Source of the DNA: Edaphochlamys debaryana
Lineage: Eukaryota > Chlorophyta > Chlorophyceae > Chlamydomonadales
Direction of reading: 5' to 3'
DNA length: 64,000 nucleotides
Assembly (NCBI GenBank): GCA_016858145.1
Contig: JAEHOE010000028.1
Coordinates: forward strand, 682,001 to 746,000
The position numbers and the translations under genes are program-made. Each line of letters opens with the position of its first letter. Within the stretch, counting starts at the first letter, position 1. Shown in pieces: positions 1-11,647 of this stretch. The notes under the pieces were generated by a model, which did no database searches, had not been told where the DNA came from, and was given only the letters and a program-made list of their open reading frames with translations.

Positions 1-970
1 GTGGCCTGGGCTCGCGAGCCTCAGGCGCCTCATCCATACGCAGCCGCCGCTGCCTGCCAGAAGGGGCTCGGTTCGGATGGGCACCGCTGGAGCCCTCGTC
101 AGCTGCTGGCGTTACTGTTGGTTACCGGTTGGTGGTTGGTCGGGTCGGGTTGGGGAGCTCCACGTGGAGGCGGTTGCGAGGGTGGCGGTCCTGGGGCAGT
201 CTCCATGCCGGCCAGGCGGGTCAGTGCATGGGCTTGGGGGTGTTTCCTGTTGTGCGCGTTTGCGTAATCCTTCCTGTGGAGCAATTGTTTTTGGCTCTTT
301 TTGTGTGGTGCTTGCGGGGTGTGGGGGTGGGGGCTAATCACCGTATTCACTCCTCTGACGCGCAGCTCAGCTCGGTAGGGAGATGCTCCACCCCACAGCC
401 AGGCATCCAGCCGACAGCGCAGGCTTTCGACAGGGCAGCGAACCCAGAGACCAGTTGCAGCAGGCCTTACCCACCAGAGCAATTAGGAGGTCTGCACGTA
501 CCATGTGCCTCACAGCGCGCCACGCCCCTCACAACGCAGTGGTCAGAATTCAGCACCTGCACCTCGCGCGCCTCGCTTGCCATGTGCTTGGGATCGAATG
601 AACCGCTGGGCAGCCGGCCCCACTCGTACTTGCTCCACACCTGCACCCCCCTCGAGACCATATGTTGAGACAGGCCTCCACCGATGGGACCCTGAACAAC
701 AGGTCCGCCGCTGGCCGGCGGAGGCTGAGCAGGACACTGTGCAGCTGAGGCCTGACCAGCGTCGAGGTTGGTGTGTGCAGCTGCCTGTAGGGATCCCAGG
801 AAGGGATGCAGGTACATGGACAGCCTGCCCTTGCCCCTTCGCAGAACCCACGCACCTCCACCAACCACGTCCACGTGTCATGCACAGCCGCGTCGTAGCG
901 CTTGGCTGCTCCGGCCCAAGGCCTCCGGCCCTGCACTGCGGTGGTGACTCTGGTGAGTGCCAGGCCCCCA
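1..970. other. No gene recognised
   Basis: Several GC-rich open frames exist on both strands, but none shows a recognisable domain, a credible exon-intron pattern or a start in context. I see no RNA gene here. A dispersed repeat begins at the right edge, near 972. Confidence 0.5.
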
Positions 971-971
971 C

Positions 972-1506
972 CGCCCCTTTCCTGCCGCGCAGGTGGCCGC
1001 ACCGGCTACACCGCCATAGCCCGAGCCCTAGGTTACCTGCTAGATACTGGCCGCGCTGGCCTTCACCGTCCGCCTGTTCACCTCGCTGGCATGCTATTAA
1101 GTCTTCGGCCGCTCACGCTCTGCCCTTCCGTCTCTGGGACAACACCTTCACTACCCACAGGTTCGGCTCCGTGGGACGTGGGGACGCTTGGGCCTCCGTG
1201 GGCGCGCAACTCGCGAACGGGCTCGGGCGATGGCGGGCCAGGAGCGGAGGACGCACAGCAGCGGCGCACAGGTACACGACGAGGTAAGCGGGGCTTCTCG
1301 GGGCCTTCCTTCAGTGGCGCCGGCTCGCCAGCCCCTCTCGGTGTACCGACGCGCGGAGCAGCCCGGGGTTACTCTAGGGGGGACTTTAAGCCTGGAAGCC
1401 ACTTTCGGCGACCAGGTACCCCGTTCACAGGCACAGGCATTCTGCGTCGGCCAACATCATGCGACGCCAACACCGCGGCACTACGCCCCGTTGTCTATCA
1501 TAACCC
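972..1506 (+). repeat. Dispersed repeat, copy 1 (about 535 bp)
   Basis: This stretch is nearly identical to 54976-55517 in the same orientation. Similarity starts in the C-rich run just before the shared string GGTGGCCGCACC and ends at the shared CCGTTGTCTAT(C/A)ATAACCC. Differences are scattered substitutions and a few single-base indels, so reading frames differ between copies and the conserved content is probably not protein-coding. I see no terminal inverted repeats or clear target-site duplication. It is probably a fragment of a transposable element or a short non-autonomous element. Confidence 0.8.
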
Positions 1507-3253
1507 CACCGCCCGCAGCCGTTCCGGGCAAGGGCCTCCAGCCTCCAGGTCGCCCCTTAAAGATTCCAAGCGACTACCGGGGTGCGGGGTCAGTGGGGCG
1601 GCAGGGACAGCCGCCGCAGTGCGTACCCAGCCCAGCCCTGCGCCGCCTCGGCCGTCCCGCAGGGCGGGCTCGCCGCCGTCGCCACCGCTGCCGCTGCCGC
1701 GTCGCAGCCGGCGTCGAGGATCCCAGGGCACGCCAGCACCCGGGCCAGCGCTCGGTCGCTCGGCTGTGGCCTGTGGGAGGCCAGCGCCGCTGCGCGAGAG
1801 CTGCGGCGGTGGCCCTGAGCTGAGGGAGCAGGGGTTGATGAGCACTCTCACAACTCCCAGCAACCACCGAACTCCTACGATAGTGTGGCAGCGACGATAC
1901 TGTGCTCTGTCAGGCGAGCACCACGAGGATTGCGATCTGCGAAGGCCTGGGCAGGCGTCTGGCTTGCTGCGTGGCGGGGGCTGGGGCTGCCGTCCGGGAG
2001 CGCCGGGCCCCTGACGCTGCTGCTCTGTGGCTGAGCTGCATGTGGCCTCCTGTGGGCTGCCGCTGCGGCTCCCACCGCCGGCTGAGTCTGGCATAGCGCT
2101 CTTGCAGCGGTGTGGGGCAGGAGGCGTGAGCTAGCTGTGCCCCAGGGCCGTTATAGGAGATTGCGCCTCACAGCTGCAAGCCCTCGAGGCCGCAAGAAAG
2201 AGGAGTTTGCGCCACGGCTGCGCTTGACTGTGCCTGCCCAGGCCCTCCACATGGTAGCCCATAGCTCGTGTGCAGGTGATACCGGTACCACGCCCTGCGC
2301 AACGTACCGCCGATGAGCCGCACATGCCCACCGCCCCCCGCCTTCATTCTGCCGAAATCGATAATGATGCTGGCATGGACAGGAGGGCATTAGGAGCCAG
2401 CTTGCAGGCAGCCAGATCCCTGAAGTGGGGGGGTGGGGCCGAAGTGTGGAGCGTGGTGGGGAGCGTGGTGGGAGCCCCCTTCACCACACACACCTTCTCC
2501 ACATGGGCACGTCGGCCCGCCACTAGACCCGGTCAACTCGCCATCCTTCCGTCGCCAGGCGGGACGCGTCATACTGCCTATGCATATGCACCTTCCTGCA
2601 TTTCTCAACTGCATCGCTGCCACAATAGTTCCCAGTTCCCAGTGCCCACTGACCATCAGGCTCACGCATGGCAACGCATCCCTGCACGCACACAGGCACA
2701 CCCTCCCTGCAGGCCTTCAGCCTTCAGCATCCGCCCTGCCCTGCGAACGTAGCGATGCCCTTGGTGGCTCCAGAAGCACACTCCCAGCTGTCTTCATATA
2801 CATCATCTGTAAGGCACTTGTCGGTATGGTGCCACCGAGGCGTAGACCCCTTACCGTCCTTTAGCCGTCCAGTGCCAAACGAACCCGCCGCCCAACCCAC
2901 ATTGCGCGTCCATCCGTACATGCGTACCGCCGCTCATGGTACGCACATGCTGTACACCAGGTCGTACAGGCGGTCCTCGGCGCCCGGCTTGGCGCGGCCC
3001 TGCCAGGGCGAGGGCGGGAGGCGAGGGTGGGATTGGGAAAGGGGCAAGGAGTGGGGGGCCTTTGGGTCAGGGCATCAGCCGGATGTTACCACACAAGCGG
3101 CCATGGCGCAGACCCTCCGACGCACCGCGCACTCGAGGTTGGACTTAGGACTGCTAGCTGTAGCCGTAATGCGCCCACAATCACCACAGCTTCCCCTGAA
3201 TGAGGTCGCTGCCCCATGACCCCAAGAGGCCCCCACGCCTCCCTCACCCCCCA
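1507..3253. other. Intergenic stretch, no supported gene
   Basis: Open frames here are compositional (Arg/Pro/Ala/Gly-rich) and none carries a domain I recognise. The stretch includes a G-rich patch near 2420-2480 and C-rich sequence leading into the 3' end of the minus-strand gene that follows. Confidence 0.4.
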
Positions 3254-4580
3254 CCCTCACCCCCCATTACAACTGCAACCCTCGTAGCTGCCAGGCGGGG
3301 AATACCCGTAGGCACATGTATAGCCCCCGGGCGGATAGTCGTGCTGGGCGGCACCCGCCCTCACCCCCATCCTCGACCCCCACCCGCCCCCACCACCCTC
3401 AACCCCCACCCCCCCCTCGACCCCCCACCTCAACCCTCGACCCCCCCCCTCCCCCCACCTCAAAGGGCTCGAAGTAGTCCGGCTCAACGCGTGCGTGGGC
3501 CATGAGCCGCGAGTTGTGACCGTTGCGGAAGATGTCGCACATCTCGAAGTCGCGATCCCACAGGATCTGATCCGCGATCATCTCGATTGCGCCCGCCCAC
3601 CTGTTGCAGTCTGGCGCGGGAGGGAGCGCAGCGGGCCAGGGCGGGGTGAACGAGGGCTTGGTAAGAGCGCAGGGAAAGGGGTCGACTTTGGATAAACGCC
3701 CAATGCCCGGGAAGGGCTCGTCTGGGTGTGTTACAAGCGGAAGTGGGGGCTTCGGGACCACGCGGCGGCGTCCAGAGGGTGGGTGAAAGGGGGTAAAGAC
3801 GGGGTAAATGGGGGACTGGATGCCACGTGCACACACACGCTGGTACAGCACCTGCACAACGCCTGGGAGCGCTGCAGACCCTCCCCTGTACACAAAGGCC
3901 GCAGCCTGTATTTCCCATTGGAAGAGTTGGGGAAAGCGCCTGCCTGATGCCCCTCTGACTGTTGAGAGCCCCACAGGCCTTGTGCCCTGACCCCATAGCT
4001 CACCCAGGCATCCCATTTTGGGGCGCGAGCTGAACTCCTCCTCCTCCTCCTCCTCGTCGCCCTCCTTGGGGAAAAGCTCGTCGTAGGCCGCGAGGATCTG
4101 CAGCGTGACACACAATGTGCAGTGACGTCAGCGGTTGTTTGCTTTCGCTTCACCCAGCCATGCACCCCCCCCCGCCGTCCTACCCCCCCGGCCTCCCCAC
4201 ACTCGTTTTCCCCCTGCACCCCCTCCCACCCCGCACGCTTACATCTTTCCCCCAGACCTCCTCCCCGTCCTCTGGGCACTTGGGATCAAACTGGTCTTGT
4301 AGCCAGCGGAAGATTAGTAGACCGCGGCCTCGCGGACAGCTGTCAAGTGAGGGACGACTGGGGTCGGCTTGAGAAGCGCGTATGCAACCTCCTCCAGCAC
4401 AGTGAACTTGCGCTTGTCGTTCAAGTCCTCAAACAGCGGACACTTGGTAAACGGGTAGCCGTAGCCGAGGCCTTCCCCGCCATCGCGAGCAATGTCCATC
4501 ATCGTCGTGGTGGCTGCTGCGAACAGATGTGCCTCTGCACCCTGGAGCACTCGCTCGCCTCGGGGCGTCTTCCAGGTCAT
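3254..4580 (-). CDS. Unnamed paralog-family protein, copy 1 (frame break)
   Basis: I do not recognise the function. The product matches, exon by exon, the plus-strand gene at 27792-29287. Exons are about 4580-4243, 4097-4004, 3611-3459 and probably 3344-3254, with gt/ag ends; the last one encodes a Tyr/Gly/Pro/Cys-rich tail and is the least certain. Shared landmarks are GAEA.LF, MMDIARD, FEDLNDK, TVLEEVA.ALLKPTP, EEVWG, LAAYDE followed by a Glu run, WA.AIEMIADQIL.DRDFE and VEPDYFEPFE. The ATG at 4580 aligns with the partner's ATG. Exon 1 is open in one frame through ALLKPTP and the following residues, then meets a TAA near 4314. The conserved continuation (DQFDP...EEVWGKD), which is in phase with exon 2, lies in another frame 68 nt later. 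So exon 1 carries a frameshift, an unrecognised processing event, or a sequence error. No signal peptide or membrane segment is visible. Confidence 0.6.
3363..3458. repeat. C-rich minisatellite in an intron
   Basis: Degenerate repeats of a CAACCCTCGACCCCC-type unit fill the intron between the last two exons of the surrounding minus-strand gene. On the coding strand this repeats a TTGAGGTGGGGGG string that matches the upstream exon end and donor (TTTGAG|gtgggggg). Confidence 0.6.
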
Positions 4581-5762
4581 AGCGGGCTTGGGAATAGAGC
4601 CAGCTGTCAAGTGATGGCGCGTGCGGAAACTCGCAGCTGTCGTCGTTGCGCTGTATGTTAGCTCGCAGTGCGGCAGTTTAACATCAATGGTATGCACGCG
4701 ACGACCCGAGGCCTGTTGTGACTGTCGTGTGATGCCTGGGCGGATGCAAGCCTGCACAAGATGTGCCACCTTGCACCCCCGCTCGCCCCCGAGCCCCTTG
4801 CAGCACGACTGCCACCTGACCCCCCCGCTCGCCCCCGAGGCGATAGGAGCGAGAGGAGCATGCAGACTACAGTGCTGTCCCGGATGACGGCCGACGCAGG
4901 CCGGCACCTCCCCGCTCACCCCCCTGCGCCTGCTGCGAGGTCTCCCGAGGTCAGAGCCCGTCTCTGGCCGAAGCCAGGGCCCGCGAGGAACCCGCGCTAC
5001 AGGATCCACCTCAGGCACCCGGGGCTGCCCGGGGTTCCGAGGCCCGTTCGGCAAGCCGAGACGCGAGCTCCCGCGTGTGGAGGCAAGAGGGCCATGCCGG
5101 AGCTCCGCTTTCTACCGAAGAGCTTTCTCCTCCTGGGGAAGCCCCTCAGGTCCTCCCACAGCTCTTGACACCTTCACTACCTGTTGCTCGGCGGAAAGCC
5201 CCGGTCCGTAGAAGCGTTTCGCCAAGACTCTTGCCCAGGCCCGCGGTTTCACAGGCTCACCCCACAACTGCCGCAGACCCTACCCCTCCCTTTCCGTAAC
5301 ACTCGTGTCCGTTTCTCCGTAACACTCGTGTGCGTTTCTCCCGCGAAATGTTGTTCCAGGCGACAACGAGCCCTCCCACAGGTCGTCTCCTCGCCTGCGT
5401 ACTCTGCGGAAAACGCCCTACGACACACCACAACCAAGCGCTTCGCTTCGTTGATATTCTTCTAACCCTACCCCTCCCACCCACCCAACAGCGCCCAGCC
5501 GCCAGGCTGGTGCGAACCGCGCGAACCTCAACTGCGAACCTGCGTGGCTGCGTATTTCTCAGCCCTACCCCCCACCGTGCAGCCTGGGCACAAAAAGCCC
5601 CCTTGCTCCCCCCTGGCGCCCGAACCCCGCCCCGGCCCCCAGGAGGCACCCCTCCTGCCGGCCCCCGCCCTCGTCTCCCGCTCCCTCGCCGGTCTTGCGT
5701 TGCTTCGCGATCCTCGCGTGCACCTCTGTCCGGGCAAAGCTGCCGCGGGCTCTGGCTGCAGC
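4581..5762. other. Intergenic stretch upstream of copy 1
   Basis: This holds the presumed promoter of the minus-strand gene starting at 4580 and the 3' flank of the F-box/ankyrin gene. I see no gene. Two small direct repeats are present: a CCCCCGCTCGCCCCCGAG string at about 4782 and 4823, and a roughly 23-bp unit with CCGTAACACTCGTGT occurring twice at 5295-5342. Confidence 0.4.
5295..5342. repeat. Two-copy tandem repeat, 23-bp unit
   Basis: The string CCGTAACACTCGTG followed by TCCGTTTCT or TGCGTTTCT occurs twice back to back. I see no coding or structural role. Confidence 0.7.
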
Positions 5763-7718
5763 CTACACGGGCCCCGCCACAACCACACAGCCGGCCAGCC
5801 CCAACAGCCACCGCTGAGTTGACCAGGGTGCACCGGACAGCAAGATCGTGGTTGCAATCCCGCGGACACCCTCCGGCCCCAGGGGCACACCCGACTCGAT
5901 CAGCCGCGGCAGCATGTACCACTCACGCAATCTCGCCGCGGCTTGGTACGGGCCGCCGTCTGCCTGCGAGCCAACAGATCAATTTGTTATTGAGATTGGT
6001 TGTCTGGCCGGACACGCACAGCATGCACAGCAGGGCCAAGATATCCCACACACGCGCTGATGCCCTGCCTCACCGGCTGTGGGCAGCCCAGCTCCACCAG
6101 CGCCTCCACGGCCGCCTCACAGCCTGACTCCACGATGGCGGTCCAGGCCGCCTCGCCCATGCCGCATCCGTGCAGCGAAAGCCACCGCATGCACTCCACG
6201 CTGCCAGCCTGCGTCAACGGGGTTAAGGGGTAACGGGCAACGCAGTTTTGCCTCAACCCTGCTTAGAGGAAGCTCTAGAATAAGGGCATGCGGCACAGTT
6301 AAGTTGAGGGCACAGCAGCCGCATGCGGCACGGTTTAAGACCAAGCAACCGATCGCCAGCCGTCACAGCTTCTGAGCCCTGATACGTACCTCGGCAGCGG
6401 CAGCGAAGACCGCCGGCGTGAGGCCGTTCTGCTCTCTCGTCCACTCGAAGGCGGACCAAAGCCACTCGAGCACCGGAAGGTGACCTTCCCAGGCAGCGGT
6501 TTCGGCCACCTTGCCCGCCTCCAACCGCGCGCCCTCCCGCCTCAGGGCCTGCAGCACCCCCACGTGGCCCCCTTGTGCGGCCTCCTCGGCGAGCAGCCGG
6601 CTGGGGGCCTCTCCCGTGGGCGGCAGCAGGACGCCCTCGGCCAGGAGCCACTCGAAGGCCGTGACGTCCCCGGACCGCACCGCTTGCTGCAGGGCGTATA
6701 GGTCCCCGGGCAGGGGCGGGCGGCCTTTGGCCTTGAGCCACGCGAACCGCTCGAGCAGCTCGGCGCCCCTAAGCCGCCCGGCGAGCTGAGGGTACAGAGT
6801 GGACAGCGTCCAGGGCGGCGCAGTCGGCAGCTGCCATCCCGGCACTTGAGACACGAGCCATTCCGCCTTGGCCCGCCAGTCGGGCGTGCGGCTGGAGAGC
6901 GCCCACGCTAGGCACCCGGTCTTTGCGGTGCCAGTCCAGGACGCGGGTGGCGCCCCGAGCTCCGCGCACAGGCGCTGCACGGTGGCCAGGTCGCATCCCT
7001 CCAATGCGGCCACGCACGTGCTGGCAACGGTTTGTGCGGTGGGCACGACCAGGCCCGGGACCGCGCGGGCCCACTCTGGGCCCGGGTCCCGCTCCAGGAG
7101 CCAGAGGGCCAAAGCCGGGTGGCCGGCAAGGGCAGCCCTTTCCGGCATCCAGCCATTGCGGCCCAGCGTTGGCCAATTCTCGAGGCAGAGCTCGCATGCC
7201 GCTCGGTGGCCACCCACGATGGCAGCTTCCATCACCTGATCTTCGCATATGCTGTTGTTCACGCTGCGCCTTGCGAGGATCCAGCTGAGGCTGGAGAGCG
7301 CGCCCGCCCTCGCGGCGCACTCGGCAGCTGTGCTGACCGGCTGACGACATGTCGCCGCCACGGCCTGGTCAAGGTTGTCGACGTCGTCGCTTGCGGCCAC
7401 CAGAGCGACGAGCTGGTCGCGCTGGGTCCTGGTGAGGTGCTTGCACGCACCGGGGGCGCGTCAGTGCTCCTTGAATACCCGGCGGAGCACGGGCTGGGAG
7501 AGGCGGAGCGTGTTGTGGGCGCGAAGCGTGTTGGCTGTGCCCTTGCTGACGCCGCGCAGGCAGGTCGCCTCGTTGGGGCTAAGGAACGAAGCAATGCGCT
7601 CCAGGACCGCCCCGTTCCAGACGAGGTCTTCTCCCGAGGCTGCGGCCGCGACCGACGAGCATGGCTCCGCTTGCGGCCCCGAGTCCAGCTCATGGGCCCT
7701 CTGCCTATTTGCCTCCAT
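5763..7718 (-). pseudogene. F-box / ankyrin-repeat protein, in-frame TGA
   Basis: Predicted substrate adaptor of an SCF-type ubiquitin ligase, in the F-box plus ankyrin style expanded in volvocine algae. The ATG is at 7718 (MEANRQ). An N-terminal F-box-like stretch (about residues 25-75) has VLERIASFLSPNEATCLRGV and ends in LRLSQPVLRR. Degenerate ankyrin-type repeats follow, e.g. AAIVGGHRAACELCLE, ALAGHPALALWLLE, AVRSGDVTAFEWLLAEG, EEAAQGGHVGVLQALR, TAAWEGHLPVLEWLW and SVECMRWLSLHGC. Exons are about 7718-6390, 6208-6074 and 5963-5763, all phase 0 with good gtacgt/gtgagg donors. One TGA lies in frame at 7461-7463, directly after VFKEH and before RAPGACKHL; both flanks stay in the same frame, so this is a single nonsense codon, not a frameshift. 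From recalled relatives, Trp is expected there (TGG to TGA). It could be a pseudogene, a null allele, a sequence error or readthrough. Confidence 0.75.
7461..7463 (-). other. In-frame TGA in the F-box/ankyrin exon
   Basis: The plus strand reads tca. The codon interrupts an otherwise open exon of 443 codons, between the F-box and the first ankyrin repeat. Confidence 0.9.
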
Positions 7719-8419
7719 GATGCTACCAGAGGCAATAGACGCTCTGCCTCTAGGGGGCACTGCTTTGTCGTCCGTTGCGGTGTGGCGCGGAATGGTGTTT
7801 GCTGTTGTGGTGCTGTGTTTGCGTTATTGCTTTGCAGCGTCTCTGCACGTTTGGTTGCTACTTCTGTGGCGTCCGAGCTCCCCGCAACACCTGCATCTGC
7901 AACACATTTCCGCACCCACCGGCCCATGGAGATTTCGGCCGACTGCCCCCTGCCCAGATCGCCGCGTGCATCAACTCCATCAGTCGCTTGACACTTCCTT
8001 GCCCCCCCTGGCCTGAGGTCACTGTTCAATCCCAGGACCTATCTGCGTTGTCACTCTTCCCGCCGTCTCACTCCATCCGGGGGGTCACGGGCCACGCCAC
8101 GTGCGCCTGACCCCAGATACCCTCAGCCAGACAGCCCCATCCGTTCTCCTTCTTTGCGGCCAAGCCACGCCACGCCCGATCACAGCGCTCCACCGCCCCA
8201 CGGGCAACCACTACCGTAAGCTACGGTGTGGCCGATACCCCAAAGGTGCTCCAGCTTGCCCCGGGCACAGGGGGAGTCCCCTACCGAATCTCTTCTCTTG
8301 CTCATTTGACTGATACACGATCAACAGTTCAACACATACCCCCCTACCGTATCTCTCCCACCTCCGCCAGTCTGCCCCAAGTCCGCCCTCGCGGTCCGTG
8401 CCGGCTCCCGTCGCCCTCC
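7719..8419. other. Spacer between two minus-strand genes
   Basis: This is the 5' flank of the F-box/ankyrin gene and the 3' flank of the BTB gene. No gene, RNA or repeat of note is visible. Confidence 0.4.
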
Positions 8420-10736
8420 TCACGCCATCACCATGGCAACGCTGAACCTGCCATCACGCAAGTACGGCGCCCACGTGGCCAGGATCCGCCGGCGGCGGGC
8501 CTCCGGGCTGACGTCAGCAGGCTTCGGCGGCGGCGGCGTGGCCGCAACCGCAACCGCCGCCGCCACGCCGGGCGTCACCGAGCTGGCGACCTGCTCCTGT
8601 TTAATCGCGGGAGCCGTAGCGGCGGCGGGGCCGCGGGGAACCGTGGCGCCGGCCCCGGCCGCCGGCATGGGCGGGGCCGCGGGGCCCGCGGGCGGCAGGG
8701 CCAGGCTGCAGCTGGTGCCGGGGCTGCCGACGCAGGCGACGGAGGGCGTCAGGCTGGCGACCAGGTCGGGCCCGCCGGAGCGGCTCACGCGCAGGCCCGC
8801 GAGGTCGTGCTGTGCCACGCCCCGGAGCGGGTGCGGGCTCCGCAGCTGCAGCTCCTCGGGCACCTGCAGGATCCGCGGTCAAACCCGGTCAAACGAGCCG
8901 GGTCAAGCATGGTCAACGGTGGACTCCATTGTCAGGGTGCCGACCCCCCTGGTCGCCCGTCGCACACGCTCCTTGCTTCCTGTGTGTCCGCGTGCGGACC
9001 CGGAGCAGCGGGCCTGACCCACCTTGATGCTCAGGGAGAAGACCAGCTGCTCGCCGCCCTTGCCGCACGTGCTCTCCACCACCCAGTTCCAGCCGTGCGA
9101 CACACACGCGTGCCCACGTTCACGGCCACCGGGTCGCTGCTGTTGGGCAGGGCCCAGCTGGGCTTGAGCCGCAACACGTCCTCAGCGCTCACGGACCAGG
9201 CAGCCGGGCCTGAGGTGGGGAATCAGGGGCGGCGGTAGGGCTGAGCGCACGCCTTTCAAGGGCTACAGGGAAGTGGAATGCGGTGGTGATAGGTCGCATG
9301 CGCGGCTGAGCTCTGATGACGGTGTCGGATCTGGTCCAATCGGCGGAAGCGGTGATGGGGTAGCGAAGTCGTGGGACTCACCCCCGGAGCCCGGCTGCGG
9401 AAGAGGCCGCGGCGGGTGTCGGCCCCAGGAGGCGCTGTGGGCGACATTTGGGAGATGAGAAGCTCAGCAAGCCTTAACGCCGAGTCTGCAAAATATCTGG
9501 GGCAATAGGTATCCAGCTGCCACAAAGTGTTCGGTGGAAGCAGCCGCCGAGTGCAGTGATGCCGCTGACCCCTGCCAGGAGTCCAGGACGCTAGGTGAGG
9601 TACCCCTACACGAATCCAGCCCCAAACGTCACGCTTTACAGGCGCCCCCACGGCTCACGCACGCACCTGACTCGCAGCCCCGTGCCCCGCAGCAGCGCCC
9701 GCGCCTGTTCGTCCTTGAGCCCCGCCAGCTGACAGATGAAGCCGTGCTGCTCGGTGTCGATGGGGAACCACGGCAGGTACGGCAGTACGGCGTGCAGGTA
9801 GACGGGGCTGAGGTGCCGCAGCCGTACCGCGAAGCACAGGCTGTTTAGCGTGCTGGGGCTTACGTAGCGTACGGCACTCTTCCAGGTCGCGAGCAGGAGC
9901 AGGACAGAGTCCTCGCTGTCGGTTGCGAACGCGTTGCTCTTCAGCAGCGCCTCCAGCGCTTCCGTAGGCAGCTGGCACATCGCTTTCCGGGCCTCCGGGT
10001 CCGACAGCACGCCCGGTGCGTCAGGGAAGATCCACACGAGGAGGTCGGTGAGGCTGACGCCGGGGTGGTTGGGGACGGAGGTCTTGCTCCAGTGATCGAG
10101 CAGTTGGCTGCGGCCCACCTCGAACACACGGTCCAGCAGGGCCGGTGCGCCGGGGTCGTCCCCGCGGGCCGGCAGCAGCTGTCGGGCTTTGTAGATCTCG
10201 CCCAAGATGGGGATGAGGACGGGGGTGGGGGAGGAGGGGGAGGCAAACGGCTTGCGTGGCTCGGGCGGGGGCAGCCGGGCCATCAGGTTTGTGTCGATGG
10301 CCTCGGCGCACCCGCCGACCTGCAGGTAAACGGCCAGCCGGCGCACGCCGAGCAGCGTCGACAACGACGACGTGGCGTCGTCTCCCAGCTTGCCGGTATA
10401 CATGAAGCGCACTGCCAGGGGAGCCATGGCCTGCTCCTCCGGTTTTCGCAGCTCGACGCGGAGCTCCGGCTTCGCGCTCTTTCCCTTGCTGCCCGGCTGC
10501 TGAGCGGCTTGGTTGCTCAGCTCCAGGAAGTACTTGCTGCCCCCGACCAGGGTGAGGAGGTGTCCCGGCATGCGGCCGAGCTCCTCGAACCCATCACCCT
10601 TTTGCTTCTTTGCGGGCCGAACGCTGGACGCAGCCGCAGTATCTGTCGCCTGACGTAGCCCGAAGACGATCGTGCAGTCGCTCTTATCCTCGTTGTCATA
10701 GAGGCTCGCCAGGAAGGAGGCCACAGCCGTGGACAT
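8420..10736 (-). CDS. BTB/POZ-BACK domain protein
   Basis: Likely substrate adaptor for a cullin-3 ubiquitin ligase, by family analogy. Start is the ATG at 10736 (MSTAVASFL). Residues about 15-135 form a BTB domain: SDCTIVFG, MPGHLLTLVGGSKYFLELSNQ, ELRKPEEQAMAPLAVRFMYTGKL and LGVRRLAVYLQVGGCAEAI. Residues about 190-345 resemble a BACK-type helical region (LLDRVFEVGRSQLLDHW, LPTEALEALLKSNAFATDSEDSVLLLLATW, VRLRHLSPVYLHAVLPYLPWF). A C-terminal ligand-type domain typical of algal BTB proteins follows (WSVSAEDVLRLKPSW, CVSHGWNWVVEST). Exons are about 10736-9667, 9434-9382, 9209-9023 and 8863-8420. Phases agree throughout, and the 53-nt exon 2 is required for that. The tail is Ala/Pro-rich. The bona fide partner is unknown. 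Confidence 0.85.
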
Positions 10737-11631
10737 TTTGTCCGTCGGGGTGCCCTCCGTCCGGCTCAAACGCGTCACTTACTGCCAAGCTTTGGGTAAA
10801 GCATGTACTTGCAACTCAGATGCGATGCGCAAAGCGCAGCCCCGATCACCGCGCCCGCCATCTCGCCATGCACCAAGTCACCTCCGCCACCTCGCAAGGG
10901 TCCGACTCTGCAGGACAGACTTCTCATGACTAAGCCTCACTCCACGGACCACAGCTACGAGTACACCAAGCATTCAGAGAACCCCGGGTCAGTTCTTGCA
11001 CTCCTGGCCCCCGCCATGCACCCGCCTCCCGTCTACCTCTCCCTGCTCCTCGCTCCCAGTTCCTCTCGCGGCCGCAAGGCCGCATCCGCTCACACCGTCC
11101 CCGCCGCAGCCCCCCAAACGACCTGAGCTCCACACGGCAGCTGTCCGCTCAGCACGAGCCTGCCAACCGCCACACCTCTACCTCCAGCAGGACCCCGGCT
11201 CGGCACCACGCAAGCAGTGGGCTGTTGCCACTCCAAATCCGCTCCGCCAGGCCGGGCCCAGCATGCACGCCACGGTGCGTGCCATGGAGCAGCACACGCC
11301 GCCGCTCGTGCCGTGCCGCCCCACGCCCCGCGGCAAAGTAGGGGCTCTGCTCGTGCGTGTGTCCCGCTGCAGGCCCCTTACAGTCGCTCCAAGGGTTGGC
11401 GCCCCACGCCCAGCGGTTTGCTAGGGGCTCTGGTCGTATACCGCTACGTGCCTCCCTGCAGGCTCCCTACAGCCGATCCAGGGATCTGCGCGCCACGTCG
11501 CCTGGCCCGAGTGCCGCTGACAGACCGGCCGGCCCCGGCCCCTGGCTCACAGCCAGTCACAGGATCCGTGCCCGACCCTCAGCGGCGTGTGAGGGGCTGT
11601 TCGTGTGTGTCCCGCTGCAGCCCCCTCTCGC
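10737..11631. other. Spacer between the BTB gene and the COG3 3' end
   Basis: 5' flank of the BTB gene and 3' flank of COG3. Its right part carries degenerate copies of the COG3 stop-codon region (see the repeat at 11359-11647). A TGTAA motif, the usual green-algal polyadenylation signal, lies on the minus strand at about 11378-11382, roughly 250 bp past the COG3 stop. Confidence 0.4.
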
Positions 11632-11647
11632 TCACAGCTGCTCCAGC
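11359..11647. repeat. Degenerate repeats of the COG3 terminal region
   Basis: Three related strings occur at about 11359-11396, 11448-11484 and 11605-11647. Each has CC(G/C)CTGCAG, then C-rich sequence ending in (T/C)(A/C)CAG(T/C)(C/T)G(C/A)TCC or close variants. The third overlaps the last codons and stop of COG3. Confidence 0.55.

Noticed and set aside
902..2094. Overlapping open frames at 0.9-2.1 kb as genes
   Set aside because: They run through a repeat whose second copy has shifted frames, and translations are Arg/Pro-rich without domains.
7461..7463. Selenocysteine reading of the TGA
   Set aside because: The aligned position in relatives is Trp, the protein is not a redox enzyme, and I see no SECIS element in the 3' flank.
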